In this document: piece by piece, positions 39,510 to 48,983 of the stretch
How the letters are laid out: each line of letters opens with the position of its first letter
How positions within the stretch are numbered: the first letter of the stretch is position 1
DNA from: Brachybacterium avium
GTDB lineage: Bacteria > Actinomycetota > Actinomycetes > Actinomycetales > Dermabacteraceae
Assembly (NCBI RefSeq): GCF_002216795.1
Contig: NZ_CP022316.1
Span: 2,509,205-2,573,204 of the forward strand
Reading direction: 5' to 3'
Length of the DNA stretch: 64,000 nucleotides
Translations under genes and position numbers: made by a program
Notes under the pieces: model-generated
Told to the model about the DNA's origin: nothing
Databases searched by the model: none
What the model saw: only the letters and a program-made list of their open reading frames with translations

Positions 39510-40538
39510 TCAGCTCACCGGTGCCAGGACGTCGACCAGGGAGAACAGGTCCTTGGGGTCATCGGGCTGGGCGACCAGGTCCACCTCGTCCTGCAAGGCG
39601 CTGCCGGCAGTGGCATCCCGGGCGCAGCGCAGGGCGGCGAAGTCGGAGATCGCGAAGCCGACGGAGTCGAACAGGGTGATCTGCTCGGGGCTGGTGCGCC
39701 CCGCGGCGGCTCCGGTGAGCACCTCCCACAGCTCGGTGACCGGGAAGTCGGCAGCCATCTGCTGGATCTCGCCCTCGATGCGGGTCTGCGGCGTGAACTC
39801 GACGAACACCCCGGCCTGCTCGAGGATCCGGGCGTCCAGCTCGGTCTTGCCGGGGCAGTCGCCGCCGATCGCGTTCAGATGCACGCCGGGACGCACCTGC
39901 GAGACGTCCAGGATGGTGTTCTCGGCCTTGTCCGCGGTGCAAGTGGTGATGATGTCGGCGCCCGTCACCGCATCGTCGACCGAGGTCGCGGCGTGAACCC
40001 GGAAACCGAGCGGCTCCAGGTTCCGGCGCACCTTCTCGATCGCGTCGGGATCGATGTCGAAGACCCGCAGATCCTCGATGCCGAGCACCCCGCGGAAGGC
40101 CATCGCCTGGAACTCGGACTGCGACCCGGCCCCGATCAGGGCAAGGGTGCGGGAGTCGGGGCGGGCCAGCACCTTCGCGGCCATCGCGGAGGCCGCAGCG
40201 GTGCGCAGCGCGGTCAGCAGGGTCATCTCCGCGAGGAACGTCGGGTAGCCGTTGTCGACGTCGGCGAGGACGCCGAAGGCGGTGACGGTCTGGAAGCCGC
40301 GGGCCGGGTTCGAGGGATGACCGTTCACGTACTTGAAGGAGTACAGCTCGCCGTCCGAGGTGGGCATCAGCTCGATCACGCCGAGTGGGGTGTGGCTGGC
40401 GATCCGGGGGGTCTTGTCGAACTTCTCCCAGCGGCGGAAGTCCTGCTCCAGGTACTCGGTCATGCGCACCAGGATCTTCTCCGCGCCGTCGCGCCGGATC
40501 CATCGGGCCATGTTCGCGACATCGAGCAGCTGGGTCAT
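39510..40538 (-). CDS. ocd: Ornithine cyclodeaminase (copy 2)
   Basis: The 342-residue enzyme has the same motifs as copy 1: KYVNGHPSNPARGFQTVTAFG, ALIGAGSQSEFQAMAF, NAIGGDCPGKTELD and LFDSVGFAISDFAALR. The start at 40538 follows GGAGG; the frame stays open to a TTG at 40646, but that part covers the promoter. It is the first gene of the ocd-ctlX operon and is divergent from the Lrp-type regulator, 149 bases away, which very likely controls it. The copies differ in scattered positions, so they are old paralogues rather than a recent duplication. Confidence 0.93.
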   Translation of the reverse strand: MTQLLDVANMARWIRRDGAEKILVRMTEYLEQDFRRWEKFDKTPRIASHTPLGVIELMPTSDGELYSFKYVNGHPSNPARGFQTVTAFGVLADVDNGYPTFLAEMTLLTALRTAAASAMAAKVLARPDSRTLALIGAGSQSEFQAMAFRGVLGIEDLRVFDIDPDAIEKVRRNLEPLGFRVHAATSVDDAVTGADIITTCTADKAENTILDVSQVRPGVHLNAIGGDCPGKTELDARILEQAGVFVEFTPQTRIEGEIQQMAADFPVTELWEVLTGAAAGRTSPEQITLFDSVGFAISDFAALRCARDATAGSALQDEVDLVAQPDDPKDLFSLVDVLAPVS

Positions 40539-40591
40539 CGTCTCGCCTCCTGGGTGCGGGGCCGGACGGGAGCGCCGGCACTGGTGCTTCC

Positions 40592-40597
40592 AGCCTA
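40592..40597 (-). promoter_or_regulatory. -10 box of the ocd-ctlX operon
   Basis: TAGGCT on the minus strand lies 54 bases before the ATG at 40538, which has its own ribosome-binding site. This transcript would have a normal leader. Confidence 0.4.
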
Positions 40598-40630
40598 GAG
40601 TTCGCAGATGGCAGGCGGAATGGCGAAAAT

Positions 40631-40643
40631 GCAGAAGTTCTGC
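40631..40643. promoter_or_regulatory. Inverted repeat GCAGAA-G-TTCTGC, likely Lrp operator
   Basis: A perfect 6+1+6 inverted repeat in an AT-richer patch between the divergent ocd and Lrp genes. It lies just upstream of the ocd promoter and some 30-40 bases upstream of the Lrp -10 box, which fits a shared operator. Confidence 0.5.
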
Positions 40644-40674
40644 CAAGTGTGGGCGCGTTCTGTGCAGCCGGTAT

Positions 40675-40680
40675 TAGCAT
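40675..40680 (+). promoter_or_regulatory. -10 box, leaderless start of the Lrp-type regulator
   Basis: TAGCAT ends seven bases before the ATG at 40688. Two further in-frame ATGs (40679, 40682) fall in or next to the box and would not be transcribed. Confidence 0.55.
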
Positions 40681-40687
40681 GATGTGC

Positions 40688-41119
40688 ATGGAGCGCCTGA
40701 CAGACCTCGACGAACGCCTGCTCGCCGCCCTGCGCAACGACGGCCGGGCCCCGATCGCGACCCTCGCCACCCGGCTGGGGGTGTCCCGGGCGACGATCAC
40801 CAGTCGGATCGACAAGCTCACCGCCGCCGGGGTGATCGTCGGCTTCACCGTGCGGGTGCGGGACTACGCCGAGGCCTCGACCGTGCGCGCCACCTCGTTC
40901 ATCGAGGTCGAGGGCCGCAGCACCGACCGCGTCATCGCCCACCTGCGCGGCTTCCCCGAGATCCAGTCCCTGCACACCACCAACGGCGGCTGGGACCTGG
41001 TGGCCGAGATCGCCTGCACCGACCTGCCGGCCTTCGATGACGTGCTGCGCCGGCTCCGCTCGATCGACGGCGTCGTCAACAGCGAGACCAGCCTGCTGCT
41101 GAGCTCCGTGCTGCGCTGA
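40688..41119 (+). CDS. Lrp/AsnC-family transcriptional regulator
   Basis: The 143-residue protein has an N-terminal helix-turn-helix (LDERLLAALRNDGRAPIATLATRLGVSRATITSRIDKL, of which the recognition helix is SRATITSRI) and a C-terminal ligand-binding RAM domain (FIEVEGRSTDRVIAHLRGFPEIQSL). Members sense amino acids and usually control divergent catabolic genes; here ornithine cyclodeaminase and citrulline hydrolase are the obvious targets. Autoregulation is likely given the shared spacer. Confidence 0.9.
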   Translation: MERLTDLDERLLAALRNDGRAPIATLATRLGVSRATITSRIDKLTAAGVIVGFTVRVRDYAEASTVRATSFIEVEGRSTDRVIAHLRGFPEIQSLHTTNGGWDLVAEIACTDLPAFDDVLRRLRSIDGVVNSETSLLLSSVLR

Positions 41120-41183
41120 GGGCCGCGCACGCTCCCGGAGGTGGGATCCGGCGACGTGCTCCTGACGCGTGGACCCCGACAGG

Positions 41184-41555
41184 TCAGTTCTGAGGGCGCT
41201 CGTTGAACTGGAGCTTGTGCCCGTCAGGTGCTTCCACGGTCGCGTAGGTCCCCCACGGCTCGTAGGTCACGTCCGACGTCGTGGCACCTCGCGCTCTGAG
41301 CTGCTCGACGGTCACGGCCACATCGTCAGCGGCGAACGTCAAGAACGCGCCCTCACCGGGTCGCTTGTCGAAGGCTTCCGCGGCAGCCAGCACGATGGAG
41401 GTCTGTGCGCCTGAGGGCTTCACCTCGAGCCACCGCGACCCCTCGTTCATTTCGGCGTCCATGATGACCTCGAAGCCCAGGGTGTCTCGGTAGAACTCCA
41501 GGGCTGTGTCCTGATTGCTGACGTAGAGGATGGCGGAGGCGACTGACGTGATCAT
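41184..41555 (-). CDS. VOC-family (glyoxalase/bleomycin-resistance fold) protein
   Basis: The 123-residue protein has the two paired beta-alpha-beta modules of the vicinal oxygen chelate fold: ILYVSNQDTALEFYRDTLGFEVIMD and GAFLTFAADDVAVTVEQLRARG, ending with VEAPDGHKLQFNE that supplies the usual metal Glu. The function is not predictable: glyoxalase, dioxygenase or antibiotic binding are all possible. Its codon use is a little less GC-rich than that of its neighbours. It ends 64 bases from the convergent Lrp gene. Confidence 0.85.
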   Translation of the reverse strand: MITSVASAILYVSNQDTALEFYRDTLGFEVIMDAEMNEGSRWLEVKPSGAQTSIVLAAAEAFDKRPGEGAFLTFAADDVAVTVEQLRARGATTSDVTYEPWGTYATVEAPDGHKLQFNERPQN

Positions 41556-41561
41556 GTGCGA

Positions 41562-41567
41562 ACGCTA
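41562..41567 (-). promoter_or_regulatory. -10 box, leaderless start of the VOC gene
   Basis: TAGCGT on the minus strand ends six bases before the ATG at 41555. Confidence 0.55.
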
Positions 41568-41609
41568 CGCGGCCTTCGGCGAGATCCACCACCGAGGTCG
41601 GACCCGACG

Positions 41610-41679
41610 CGACACGCCCGCCCAGACCGCCGATATCCCCCGTTCGTGGAGGGGATCGGTGGTGTGGACGGGCGTGTCG
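41610..41679 (-). terminator. Large imperfect hairpin after the amylase-pullulanase
   Basis: An 11-bp perfect base stem (41610-41620 with 41669-41679) is extended by an imperfect inner stem ending in CCCC/GGGG around 41637-41654. It lies 37 bases beyond the stop of the big gene and would stop transcription before the VOC gene. Confidence 0.6.
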
Positions 41680-41715
41680 ACAAGGGGCGGTGCGGCGTGA
41701 GCGGGCGGGCTCCAG

Positions 41716-44700
41716 TCAGCCGCGCCGGGCTCGGGCGACCATAGCTGTCCCGAGGCCGAGGGTCAGGACGAGGATCGCCGCCAGCGGCAGCAGCTCGGCA
41801 CCGGTGCGCGCGAGCGGGCCGCCCGATCGTGCTGCCTCGGCGTCATCGGAGGATCCGTCGCCCGAGCCATTCGCCCCGGCCTGTCCGTCCGTCGACGCGG
41901 AGCCGGTGGAGCCGTCGCCCCCTGCGTCGTCATCGCCGCTGGGCTCCTGGGGAGCCGCCGAGTCGGACGGGTCGGAAGGAGTGGAGGGGCCCGACGGGTC
42001 GCCGGAATCCTCCCCGGACCCGCCCGGCTCCTCGGGCGAACCGGCTTGCGGGGCCACGAACACCGCGACGGTCTGTGCGGGCACGGTGACCGTCCCGGTC
42101 CCGGCATCCCAGCTCGCACCCTTGACGACCTCGTCGGCGCCGCCTGCCTGCACCTCGTGCAGCTGGTAATCGAGCCCGGCCATGCCGTCGATCGCCTCGC
42201 TGATCGGCTCGCCGGAGGCGTTGAACACTGTCACCACACCGTCCAGCGACGGGTCCACGTCGGCCCCGACGGTGTCGTCGATCCGCATCACCAGTAATCC
42301 CGCCGTCGCCTCCGGCCCCGCATTCGGGAAGCTCACCTTCTGGTGGATCAGGTCCGCGTCACCGAGGGTGAACAACGGCGAGGAGGAGCGCAGACGCAGC
42401 AGATCCAGGGTGACCTCGCTGGAGAACCCGATGTCCTCCGGGGCGGGATTCTTCGTCGGGTCCTCGAGCATCGGGGTCATCAGATCCCAGGCCTCGCCGT
42501 TCTTCTCCTCCGGCGGGAGTCCCTCGCCGAAGCCGCCCGTCTGCTGCGTCCAGTCGATCGTGTTGAAGTGGTCGCCGGAGTCATAGCTGTCGCGGTCCAG
42601 CGACTTCGAGCGCAGCAGATCCGTGCCGCCCGCCCAGAACGAGGGGGACTGACCCAGCGTGACGGTGGCCAGCGACAGCGTGTTCATCCGTACCCGCACA
42701 TCCATCGGGGCGTCCTGCGGGAGCTTCCAGACGTTCATGTCCCACAGCGCCTCGTTGTCATGCGCGTCGACGTAGTTCACGGTCTCCTCGGGCTGGGTGG
42801 CGTACCCGGCCGGGGCTCCGTTGTAGTCGAGCTGGTCGCCGCGCACCACCTCGCCCGAGGAGCTCGGCAGCTCGAAGTCGGCGAGGTTCCCGGCCATCCC
42901 CAGGCGGATCAGGTCGGTGCGGTGGCGCAGATCGCTGCGCTGCTCCTGGGGGCCGGCCTCCGAGAACCCGTTCGGCATCGTCGCGAGCCCATTGCCGAAG
43001 CCCTGCATGGTGCGCTTGTCGGTGTCGAAGGGACTGCCTCCGTGGACAGCGTCCCGCAGCCGGTCGTTGAAGGTGCCGATCGAGGTGCCGCCCAGCTGGC
43101 CCTGCGTGGCCTGGGTGAAGCGAGCGTCGTCCGCGACCTCGCCGAAGTTCCAGCCCTCGCCGTAGAGGTAGATGCTCGTCCCGTCCACCCCGTCGGCCTC
43201 GAGGGTGAGGCCATCCAGCGCCTCGCGCACAGCGAGCATGTTCTCCACCGAGTGGTGGCCCATGAGGTCGAAGCGGAATCCGTCCACGTGGTACTGGCGG
43301 GCCCACATCACGGTCGAGTCGACCATGAGCTTCTGGCTCATCGCGTTCTCGGTCGCGATGTTCGAGCAGCAGGTCGAGTTCTCGACCGTGCCCTCGAGGC
43401 TGAGCCGGTGGTAGTAGCCGGGCACGATCCGGTCCAGCACGGACGTCGCGGCCTGGCCGTGCGCGGCAGTGTGGTTGTACACCTGATCCAGCACCACCTG
43501 CAGACCCATGTCGTGCAGCTCGCCCACCATGGAGCGGAACTCCCTGGTGCGCTCGCCACCGATCTGGTGGCCCTCGGTCGCATAGGAGCCCTCGGGGCTC
43601 ATGAAGTGGAAGGGGTCGTAGCCCCAGTTGTACGCGTCCTGGTCGGCGACGGCGATGACGGCCGCCTGCTGCTCGGTCGAGGCCGGCCCGGCGTCGGCCG
43701 GGATCTCGGGCTCGACCTGCGCGTTCCGGTCCTCCTCGATGGTGGCGATGTCGAAGGTGGGCAGCAGGTGCACCGTGGTCATGCCCGCCTCGGCGAGCTC
43801 GGTCAGACGCGCCGAGCCGGTCGAGTCCGGATGGCCGAAGGCCGCGTAGCTGCCGCGCACGGACCCGGGCAGGGCCTCGTCCCCGGCGGAGAAGTCCCGC
43901 AGGTGCAGCTCGTAGATCGTCTGGTCGGCGAACTGCTCGACCACAGGGGCGGGGGTGTCGGTCCAGACCTCCGGCGCCCAGCGCGGATCGCTCAGGTCCA
44001 GCACCACCGAGTGCTGCGAGTTCAGAGTCAGTCCCACCGAGTAGGGGTCGGTGACGGTGCTGGTCGTGACCTCGCCGAGCTCGGGCACGAACACCTCGAC
44101 AGTGAAGGTGTAGGCCTGGTCGAGCCAGTCCTCGCTGCCGACGGCGCTCCAGACGCCGTCCTCGCCGCGCTCCATCGCGACCTCGGTCGGGGCGGCGGTT
44201 CTCCTTGCCGCGTCCGCGGCCGGGCCGTGCAGCTGCAGCGTCACGCTCTTCGCCGTCGGCGCCCACAGTGACAGGGTGGGAACAGCGCCGTCCCAGCTCA
44301 CGCCGAGGTCCTGGGCGGAGGCGCCCTCGGCGTAGAGCGCGTCGAGCACGCCGGCGACCTGCAGCCCGGTGAGCACCTCGATGCCGTCCGGGCCGTGCTG
44401 GACCACGGTCAGCTCACCGCGCAGCGCCTCCACCAGCACGGAGCGGTCCAGCTCCGGCAGGTCGAGCGCGAGGAAGTCCTTCAAGTGCGCGCGGCCCTCC
44501 AGCTCGGCGGCGTCCAAGGGCCCGTCACGCAGGGTCAGGTCGCCCAGACTGATGCCGCCGGTGACGGCGCCGCCCTCGACCGCGATCCCGCCCTCGGGCG
44601 CGGTGAACAGCTCCCAGCGGGTGTCCGCACCCTCGGTGACGAGATTCGTGGGCCAGGCGATGGTGCCGGCGTCCACGAAGTGGCCGAGCTGCTTGCCGGT

Positions 44701-47700
44701 GCCCTCGATCTGTGAGGCGGAGGCCTCGATCGTGAGCAGATGGGTCGCCTGGTCGTAGGTGAAGGTCACCAGTTCACCGTCCTCGGTGGAGAAGGAGTGG
44801 TTCGCGCCGTCACGGGCACCGTCCACTCCGTAGTTCTCATCCCAGGATCCTCCGTGGGCGGCCTTGAGCTCGTAGGACCCGCCGGGGATCGCGTCGGTGG
44901 TGAAGGTATAGATGCCGTCGCCGTCCGGATCCTGCATCCACGTGGCTAGGCAGTCGGGCATCCAGTCCTCGGGGCAGCCCAGCGCCGCGTTGAACGACCC
45001 GGGCAGGGTGACCAGCGGTCCCTGGCTGCTGTTCTGCACGACATGGGTGGCCGGGTCGTACCAGAAGGTGAGCGGTCCACCCTCGTGATGGTAGGTGAGG
45101 TCGTCGCCGCCGGGCACGCCGCCGGCGCCGTAGTTCTCGTCCCAGCTGCCGCCGACCGCGACCTTGTATGCGTGATCGCCAGCCGGGATGTCGAAGGTCC
45201 CGGTGTACTTCCCGGAGACCGCATCGAGGGTGAGCTGGGCGGCTTCACAGTCGGGCGTCCAGTCCCCGGAGCAGCCCATCGCGGCATTGTGCGAGCCGGG
45301 CACGGTCACGGAGTCCGCATCGATCCCGTCCGCGCCCTCGCCGGGGCCAGCAGCGGAGAGGTCCGCGCCGACGACGGCGGTGGTGGAGTCGGCGACCCGG
45401 TTCCCGGCCGCGTCGGTGGAGACCGCGCGGTACTCGATCAGGGTGCCGGCCGGCAGGGCGCCGACGTCGTGGAAGACGCGCGGGGTAGCGTCCTCCGCGG
45501 TGCCGAGCGCCGTCCAGGCGACCTCCCCGGCGAGGCGGTAGCTGAAGGCGGTCTCCGCCCAGCGATCCGCCGTGACCTGCGCGCTGATCGGGGCGAGGCC
45601 CTCGACCTTCCCACCGTCGACCGGGGTCAGGGCGAGTGCCTGCGCGTCACCGGCGGCGGCCACGGGCGCATCGGCGACCAGCACCACGGCGCCGAGGGAG
45701 GGCACAGTGAGCTCGACGGTCCCGTCGGCCGCGGCGGTCACCGCGGAATGGTCGCCATACAGCGAGGAAAAGCTCGCGCCCGGGGTGAGGGTGGTGAGCG
45801 TGACGGTGCGCGCCTCGGGAGCGTTGTTCAGTGCCACCAGGTGCTCGATCTTCTCGTCACGGTCCACCCGGGCGACGGCGTAGACACCGGCGCCGTCCTC
45901 GGCGTACAGCTCGATCTGTGCGCCGGTGGCGAGCGCAGGCGTGCTGGAGCGCAGGTTCGCCAGCTCGCTGATCAGCGGATACAGCTGGGTGCCGGTGGCG
46001 AAGTGCGCTCCGTCGCCGTAGGGGCTGCCGTCGATGAGGGTGTCGTCGAGATAGGACGGCACCTGGCTGGCGAACATCGACTGGCGGGCGTCCTTGTCGT
46101 TGCCATCGCCGACGAAGCCCTGCTCGTCGCCGTAGTAGATCACCGGCTGGCCGCGGGTGAGCAGCATCGTCTGGTGCGCGAAGGCGGTGCGCTCGGCGAG
46201 CCGGTCGGAACCGGACAGCAGGTTCCCGATACGGCCCATGTCGTGGTTGCCCACGAAGGTGGGCAGGTCCGCGGCGGAGGAGTCCGCCGTCGTGTAGTAG
46301 TCGTCGGCCGCGAACAGGCCCGACATGCCCTGCGCGGTGTAGCCCTTGGCCCAGTTCGCGGCGGAGGACTGGAAGGCGAAGTCGAGCACCGAGTCCATCT
46401 CGGTCTCGCGCACGTAGGGGGAGAGCTTCTGCGCGTCGGCGTCGTACACCTCGCCGAAGGTGAAGAACTGCTCGCCCGCCGGGGTCGCGCCCTGGTGCTC
46501 GACCAGGGTGTCGGTGAAGGACTGCCAGAACGGGAAGTCCACGTGCTTGGCGGTGTCGATGCGGAATCCGTCGATCCCGAAGTCCATCCAGGTGGTGTAG
46601 ATGTCCTCCATCGTCGCGAGCACTCGAGGGTCCTCGGTCATGAGGTCGTCCAGGCCGTCGAAGTCGCCGAAGGTGACGGACTCGCCCTCCCACGTCGAGT
46701 TGCCGCGGTTGTGGTACATCGTCACGTCGTTCAGCGCCTCGGGCACCATCCGCGGCTGCTCTGCGGGGCGCACCGGCGTGTAGGGGAACGAGCTCGCCGG
46801 ATCCATCGCCGGGAAGTCTGCGGACTGCGCCAGCGCGGTGACGTCCACCGGGCTCCCGTCCGCGTCGAGGTAGGGGGAGGTCGTCTGGTCGACGTAGTCG
46901 TACTGCCCCTCCTCGTAGTCGATGAGATCGGCGGTGTGGTTGGTGATGATGTCGAAGTAGACCTTGATGCCGCGCGAGTGGGCGTCCTCGATCAGCGCCT
47001 TGAGCTCCTCATTGGTGCCCAGATGCGGATCGATGGTGGTGAAGTCGGTGACCCAGTACCCGTGGTAGCCGGCGCTTGCGCCCTCGCCCTCGCCCTGGAC
47101 GGGGTTGTTGGTGAAGGAGGGGGTGAGCCAGATCGAGGTCATCCCCAGGCCCTCGATGTAGTCGAGCTTCTCGTGCAGCCCGGCGATGTCGCCGCCCTGG
47201 TAGAAGCCCTTGTCGGTGGGGTCGAAGCCGTTCTCGAGACGGTCGCCCTCGATGCCGCCGGTGTCGTTGGAGGGGTCGCCGTTGGCGAACCGGTCGGTGA
47301 GCACGAAGTAGAAGATCTCGCCGCCTCCCGGGTGGCGGTAGGGGGCGTCGGCCAGCTCGGCGTCCTCCTCGGAGTACTCACCGCCCTGCTCGGCCAGTGC
47401 GACCGAGAGCCGGGAGGTCTCCTCGTCGAAGCGGAAGGTCACGCGGGCGGGGGCGGCGACGGCCAGCGGGATGTTCTCCTCGCCGCCGTCCAGGCCGTAC
47501 GCCTGGTCCCAGGTGCCGCCGATCGCGGTCTTGAGCTCGAACTGCCCGGTGGGGATCTCGAAGGTGGACTCCCACTGCCCGGCCACGTCGGTGGGTGCGA
47601 GGGCGGTCGCCTCGCAGGCGGGATCCCAGTCCGTCTCGCAGCCCAGCTCGTCCTGCAGGGAACCGGTGAGCACCGGCTGGCTCGGGCCGACGGCATGGAC

Positions 47701-47814
47701 CAGCGGGGCGGTGCCGAGGATCGTCGCCGTCGCCATGAGCAGCGCGGTGAGCACCGCCAGCAGACGGGAGGGGGCGGGGGAACGGGTGAGCTGAGCAGGC
47801 TGGGGGACCGGCAT
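41716..47814 (-). CDS. Secreted, wall-anchored alpha-amylase/pullulanase (two GH13 domains)
   Basis: The 2032-residue protein degrades starch at both alpha-1,4 and alpha-1,6 links outside the cell. Order: signal peptide (residues 1-42), X25-like module, GH13 amylase domain (GFRIDTAKH near 418, GEVYD near 454, VGNHDMG near 523), an all-beta linker, two more X25-like modules that share GSWDENYG, a carbohydrate-binding region, and a pullulanase GH13_14 domain ([20 protein letters not shown] near 1511, YGEGWNFG near 1552, DAHDNEA near 1683). The tail is a Ser/Pro/Asp/Gly-rich wall spacer, then LARTG, a hydrophobic helix and ARARRG, a sorting signal of the LAXTG kind used by class E sortases. AAGGAG precedes the ATG at 47814. 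Catalytic residues are intact in both domains. Confidence 0.95.
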   Translation of the reverse strand: MPVPQPAQLTRSPAPSRLLAVLTALLMATATILGTAPLVHAVGPSQPVLTGSLQDELGCETDWDPACEATALAPTDVAGQWESTFEIPTGQFELKTAIGGTWDQAYGLDGGEENIPLAVAAPARVTFRFDEETSRLSVALAEQGGEYSEEDAELADAPYRHPGGGEIFYFVLTDRFANGDPSNDTGGIEGDRLENGFDPTDKGFYQGGDIAGLHEKLDYIEGLGMTSIWLTPSFTNNPVQGEGEGASAGYHGYWVTDFTTIDPHLGTNEELKALIEDAHSRGIKVYFDIITNHTADLIDYEEGQYDYVDQTTSPYLDADGSPVDVTALAQSADFPAMDPASSFPYTPVRPAEQPRMVPEALNDVTMYHNRGNSTWEGESVTFGDFDGLDDLMTEDPRVLATMEDIYTTWMDFGIDGFRIDTAKHVDFPFWQSFTDTLVEHQGATPAGEQFFTFGEVYDADAQKLSPYVRETEMDSVLDFAFQSSAANWAKGYTAQGMSGLFAADDYYTTADSSAADLPTFVGNHDMGRIGNLLSGSDRLAERTAFAHQTMLLTRGQPVIYYGDEQGFVGDGNDKDARQSMFASQVPSYLDDTLIDGSPYGDGAHFATGTQLYPLISELANLRSSTPALATGAQIELYAEDGAGVYAVARVDRDEKIEHLVALNNAPEARTVTLTTLTPGASFSSLYGDHSAVTAAADGTVELTVPSLGAVVLVADAPVAAAGDAQALALTPVDGGKVEGLAPISAQVTADRWAETAFSYRLAGEVAWTALGTAEDATPRVFHDVGALPAGTLIEYRAVSTDAAGNRVADSTTAVVGADLSAAGPGEGADGIDADSVTVPGSHNAAMGCSGDWTPDCEAAQLTLDAVSGKYTGTFDIPAGDHAYKVAVGGSWDENYGAGGVPGGDDLTYHHEGGPLTFWYDPATHVVQNSSQGPLVTLPGSFNAALGCPEDWMPDCLATWMQDPDGDGIYTFTTDAIPGGSYELKAAHGGSWDENYGVDGARDGANHSFSTEDGELVTFTYDQATHLLTIEASASQIEGTGKQLGHFVDAGTIAWPTNLVTEGADTRWELFTAPEGGIAVEGGAVTGGISLGDLTLRDGPLDAAELEGRAHLKDFLALDLPELDRSVLVEALRGELTVVQHGPDGIEVLTGLQVAGVLDALYAEGASAQDLGVSWDGAVPTLSLWAPTAKSVTLQLHGPAADAARRTAAPTEVAMERGEDGVWSAVGSEDWLDQAYTFTVEVFVPELGEVTTSTVTDPYSVGLTLNSQHSVVLDLSDPRWAPEVWTDTPAPVVEQFADQTIYELHLRDFSAGDEALPGSVRGSYAAFGHPDSTGSARLTELAEAGMTTVHLLPTFDIATIEEDRNAQVEPEIPADAGPASTEQQAAVIAVADQDAYNWGYDPFHFMSPEGSYATEGHQIGGERTREFRSMVGELHDMGLQVVLDQVYNHTAAHGQAATSVLDRIVPGYYHRLSLEGTVENSTCCSNIATENAMSQKLMVDSTVMWARQYHVDGFRFDLMGHHSVENMLAVREALDGLTLEADGVDGTSIYLYGEGWNFGEVADDARFTQATQGQLGGTSIGTFNDRLRDAVHGGSPFDTDKRTMQGFGNGLATMPNGFSEAGPQEQRSDLRHRTDLIRLGMAGNLADFELPSSSGEVVRGDQLDYNGAPAGYATQPEETVNYVDAHDNEALWDMNVWKLPQDAPMDVRVRMNTLSLATVTLGQSPSFWAGGTDLLRSKSLDRDSYDSGDHFNTIDWTQQTGGFGEGLPPEEKNGEAWDLMTPMLEDPTKNPAPEDIGFSSEVTLDLLRLRSSSPLFTLGDADLIHQKVSFPNAGPEATAGLLVMRIDDTVGADVDPSLDGVVTVFNASGEPISEAIDGMAGLDYQLHEVQAGGADEVVKGASWDAGTGTVTVPAQTVAVFVAPQAGSPEEPGGSGEDSGDPSGPSTPSDPSDSAAPQEPSGDDDAGGDGSTGSASTDGQAGANGSGDGSSDDAEAARSGGPLARTGAELLPLAAILVLTLGLGTAMVARARRG

Positions 47815-47897
47815 GCGGGGACTCCTTCGTCCGGGCACAGGCGTCGGTGGGAGCCGACCGCGCAGGGCGCGCAGGGGCCGACGAGGGTCGGCCATTC

Positions 47898-47911
47898 TGC
47901 AAGAACTTTCA
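47898..47911. promoter_or_regulatory. Operator box 1 (TGCAAGAACTTTCA)
   Basis: This 14-base box recurs without change at 47994. Here it lies about 30 bases downstream of the predicted mRNA start of the amylase-pullulanase, in its leader. The TGCAAG half-site resembles boxes of LacI-type maltose regulators (MalR/Reg1) of other actinobacteria. Confidence 0.6.
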
Positions 47912-47948
47912 TCGAGCCCGCCACGGCTGTGCGGCGAACACCACTTCC

Positions 47949-47977
47949 ACCGTAGGCAAAGCAGGTCACATGCTCAA
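47949..47977 (-). promoter_or_regulatory. Promoter of the amylase-pullulanase
   Basis: On the minus strand TTGAGC (47972-47977) and TACGGT (47949-47954) are 17 bases apart, giving a start at about 47942 and a leader of some 130 bases. The promoter lies between the two operator boxes. Confidence 0.55.
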
Positions 47978-47993
47978 GGGGGTCGACGAAACC

Positions 47994-48007
47994 TGCAAGA
48001 ACTTTCA
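47994..48007. promoter_or_regulatory. Operator box 2 (TGCAAGAACTTTCA)
   Basis: An exact second copy of the box at 47898, in the same orientation, 96 bases away and 16 bases upstream of the -35 hexamer. With box 1 it could trap the promoter in a repression loop. Confidence 0.6.
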
Positions 48008-48063
48008 GTCTTGTCGGCACCTATCGCAGTGGGCGTCCGGAGCGAAGTCAGAGCTCCCGGCGG

Positions 48064-48846
48064 TCAGAGCACCAGGACTTCAGGCGCTGTGGCGAGGGTC
48101 GCCGCCGTGGTGAGCACGGCGTACCCCGTCAGCACCGTGCACAGCAGCCATTCGCGCGCGCTGCCGGCGTCACCCAGCACCGGCACCGCGAGGTCCCCGC
48201 TGCGCTGCCAGAGCGGGGAGGCGAACCGCTTCGGGGGCGTGAACGTCAGCGGCCAGGTGGGGAAGGGGATCCCGTCGGTGGTGAGCAGATCGCCGACCAG
48301 GTGGGTCAGCGTGCCGACGGCCACCGCTGCCGGCAGCCAGATCGAGGTGTCCGGGGCGGTGGCCGCGACGACCAGCCCGGCGATGAGGCCCACCACCCAG
48401 GGCAGCAGCCGTCCCGCGACCGTCTTCAGCGCCCTGGCTCCGAGCGCGCACAGGATCGTGACCAGCAGCGCAGCGCCGGCTTCGATCTCGCCGAGCACGG
48501 GCACCCGCACCTGCCAGTCGAGGCTGTTGACGACCGCAGCCAGGGCGGTGAAGACGACGACGGCAAGCAAGGTGTGGGTCGCCCCGCGATGCCTGGCCGC
48601 CCGGCTGACGGTGCGGGTGAGCATCCTGGTGAGCAGGCCCCCGGAGCGGGAGATGGTGGCGCTGGGGTGGTCGATGTCCGGCAGCAGGGCGGCACCGGTG
48701 GCGACCACGGCCCCGGCGAGCACCTGCCCGGAGCTGAGGTCCCACAGCCCGAGACCTGCCTCGTGCCCGCGCACGGTGGCGGTGCCGGCCAGGGCCATCC
48801 AGGCGGCGGTGCCGCTGATCGCGTGATGTCCGCCCATCATGGGCAT
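48064..48846 (-). CDS. YdjM-like membrane-bound metal-dependent hydrolase
   Basis: The 260-residue protein has four or five membrane segments and the family signature: GGHHAISGTAAW at the start, LLPDIDHPSATISR and RHRGATHTLLAV, which supply His and Asp metal ligands, and LTHLVGDLLTTDG. Escherichia coli YdjM is a LexA-controlled inner membrane protein; no LexA box is evident here. GAGGAGG precedes the ATG at 48846. Substrate unknown. Confidence 0.82.
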   Translation of the reverse strand: MPMMGGHHAISGTAAWMALAGTATVRGHEAGLGLWDLSSGQVLAGAVVATGAALLPDIDHPSATISRSGGLLTRMLTRTVSRAARHRGATHTLLAVVVFTALAAVVNSLDWQVRVPVLGEIEAGAALLVTILCALGARALKTVAGRLLPWVVGLIAGLVVAATAPDTSIWLPAAVAVGTLTHLVGDLLTTDGIPFPTWPLTFTPPKRFASPLWQRSGDLAVPVLGDAGSAREWLLCTVLTGYAVLTTAATLATAPEVLVL

Positions 48847-48983
48847 CGTCCTCCTCGGGAGCCGGTCTGTGCAGCCTCACCAGGGAAGGGAGCGGACGAA
48901 GCCGCCGGTGGGACGCGGGACGTCGCCGGGGGAGGAGGGCCGCAGGGAAGACTACCGGCGGGTCATGACTGCCGACCGCCCGC

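Noticed and set aside
47815-47895. Start of the amylase-pullulanase at 47895
   Set aside because: It would put an Arg/Pro-rich tail before the signal peptide, and AAGGAG stands before the ATG at 47814.
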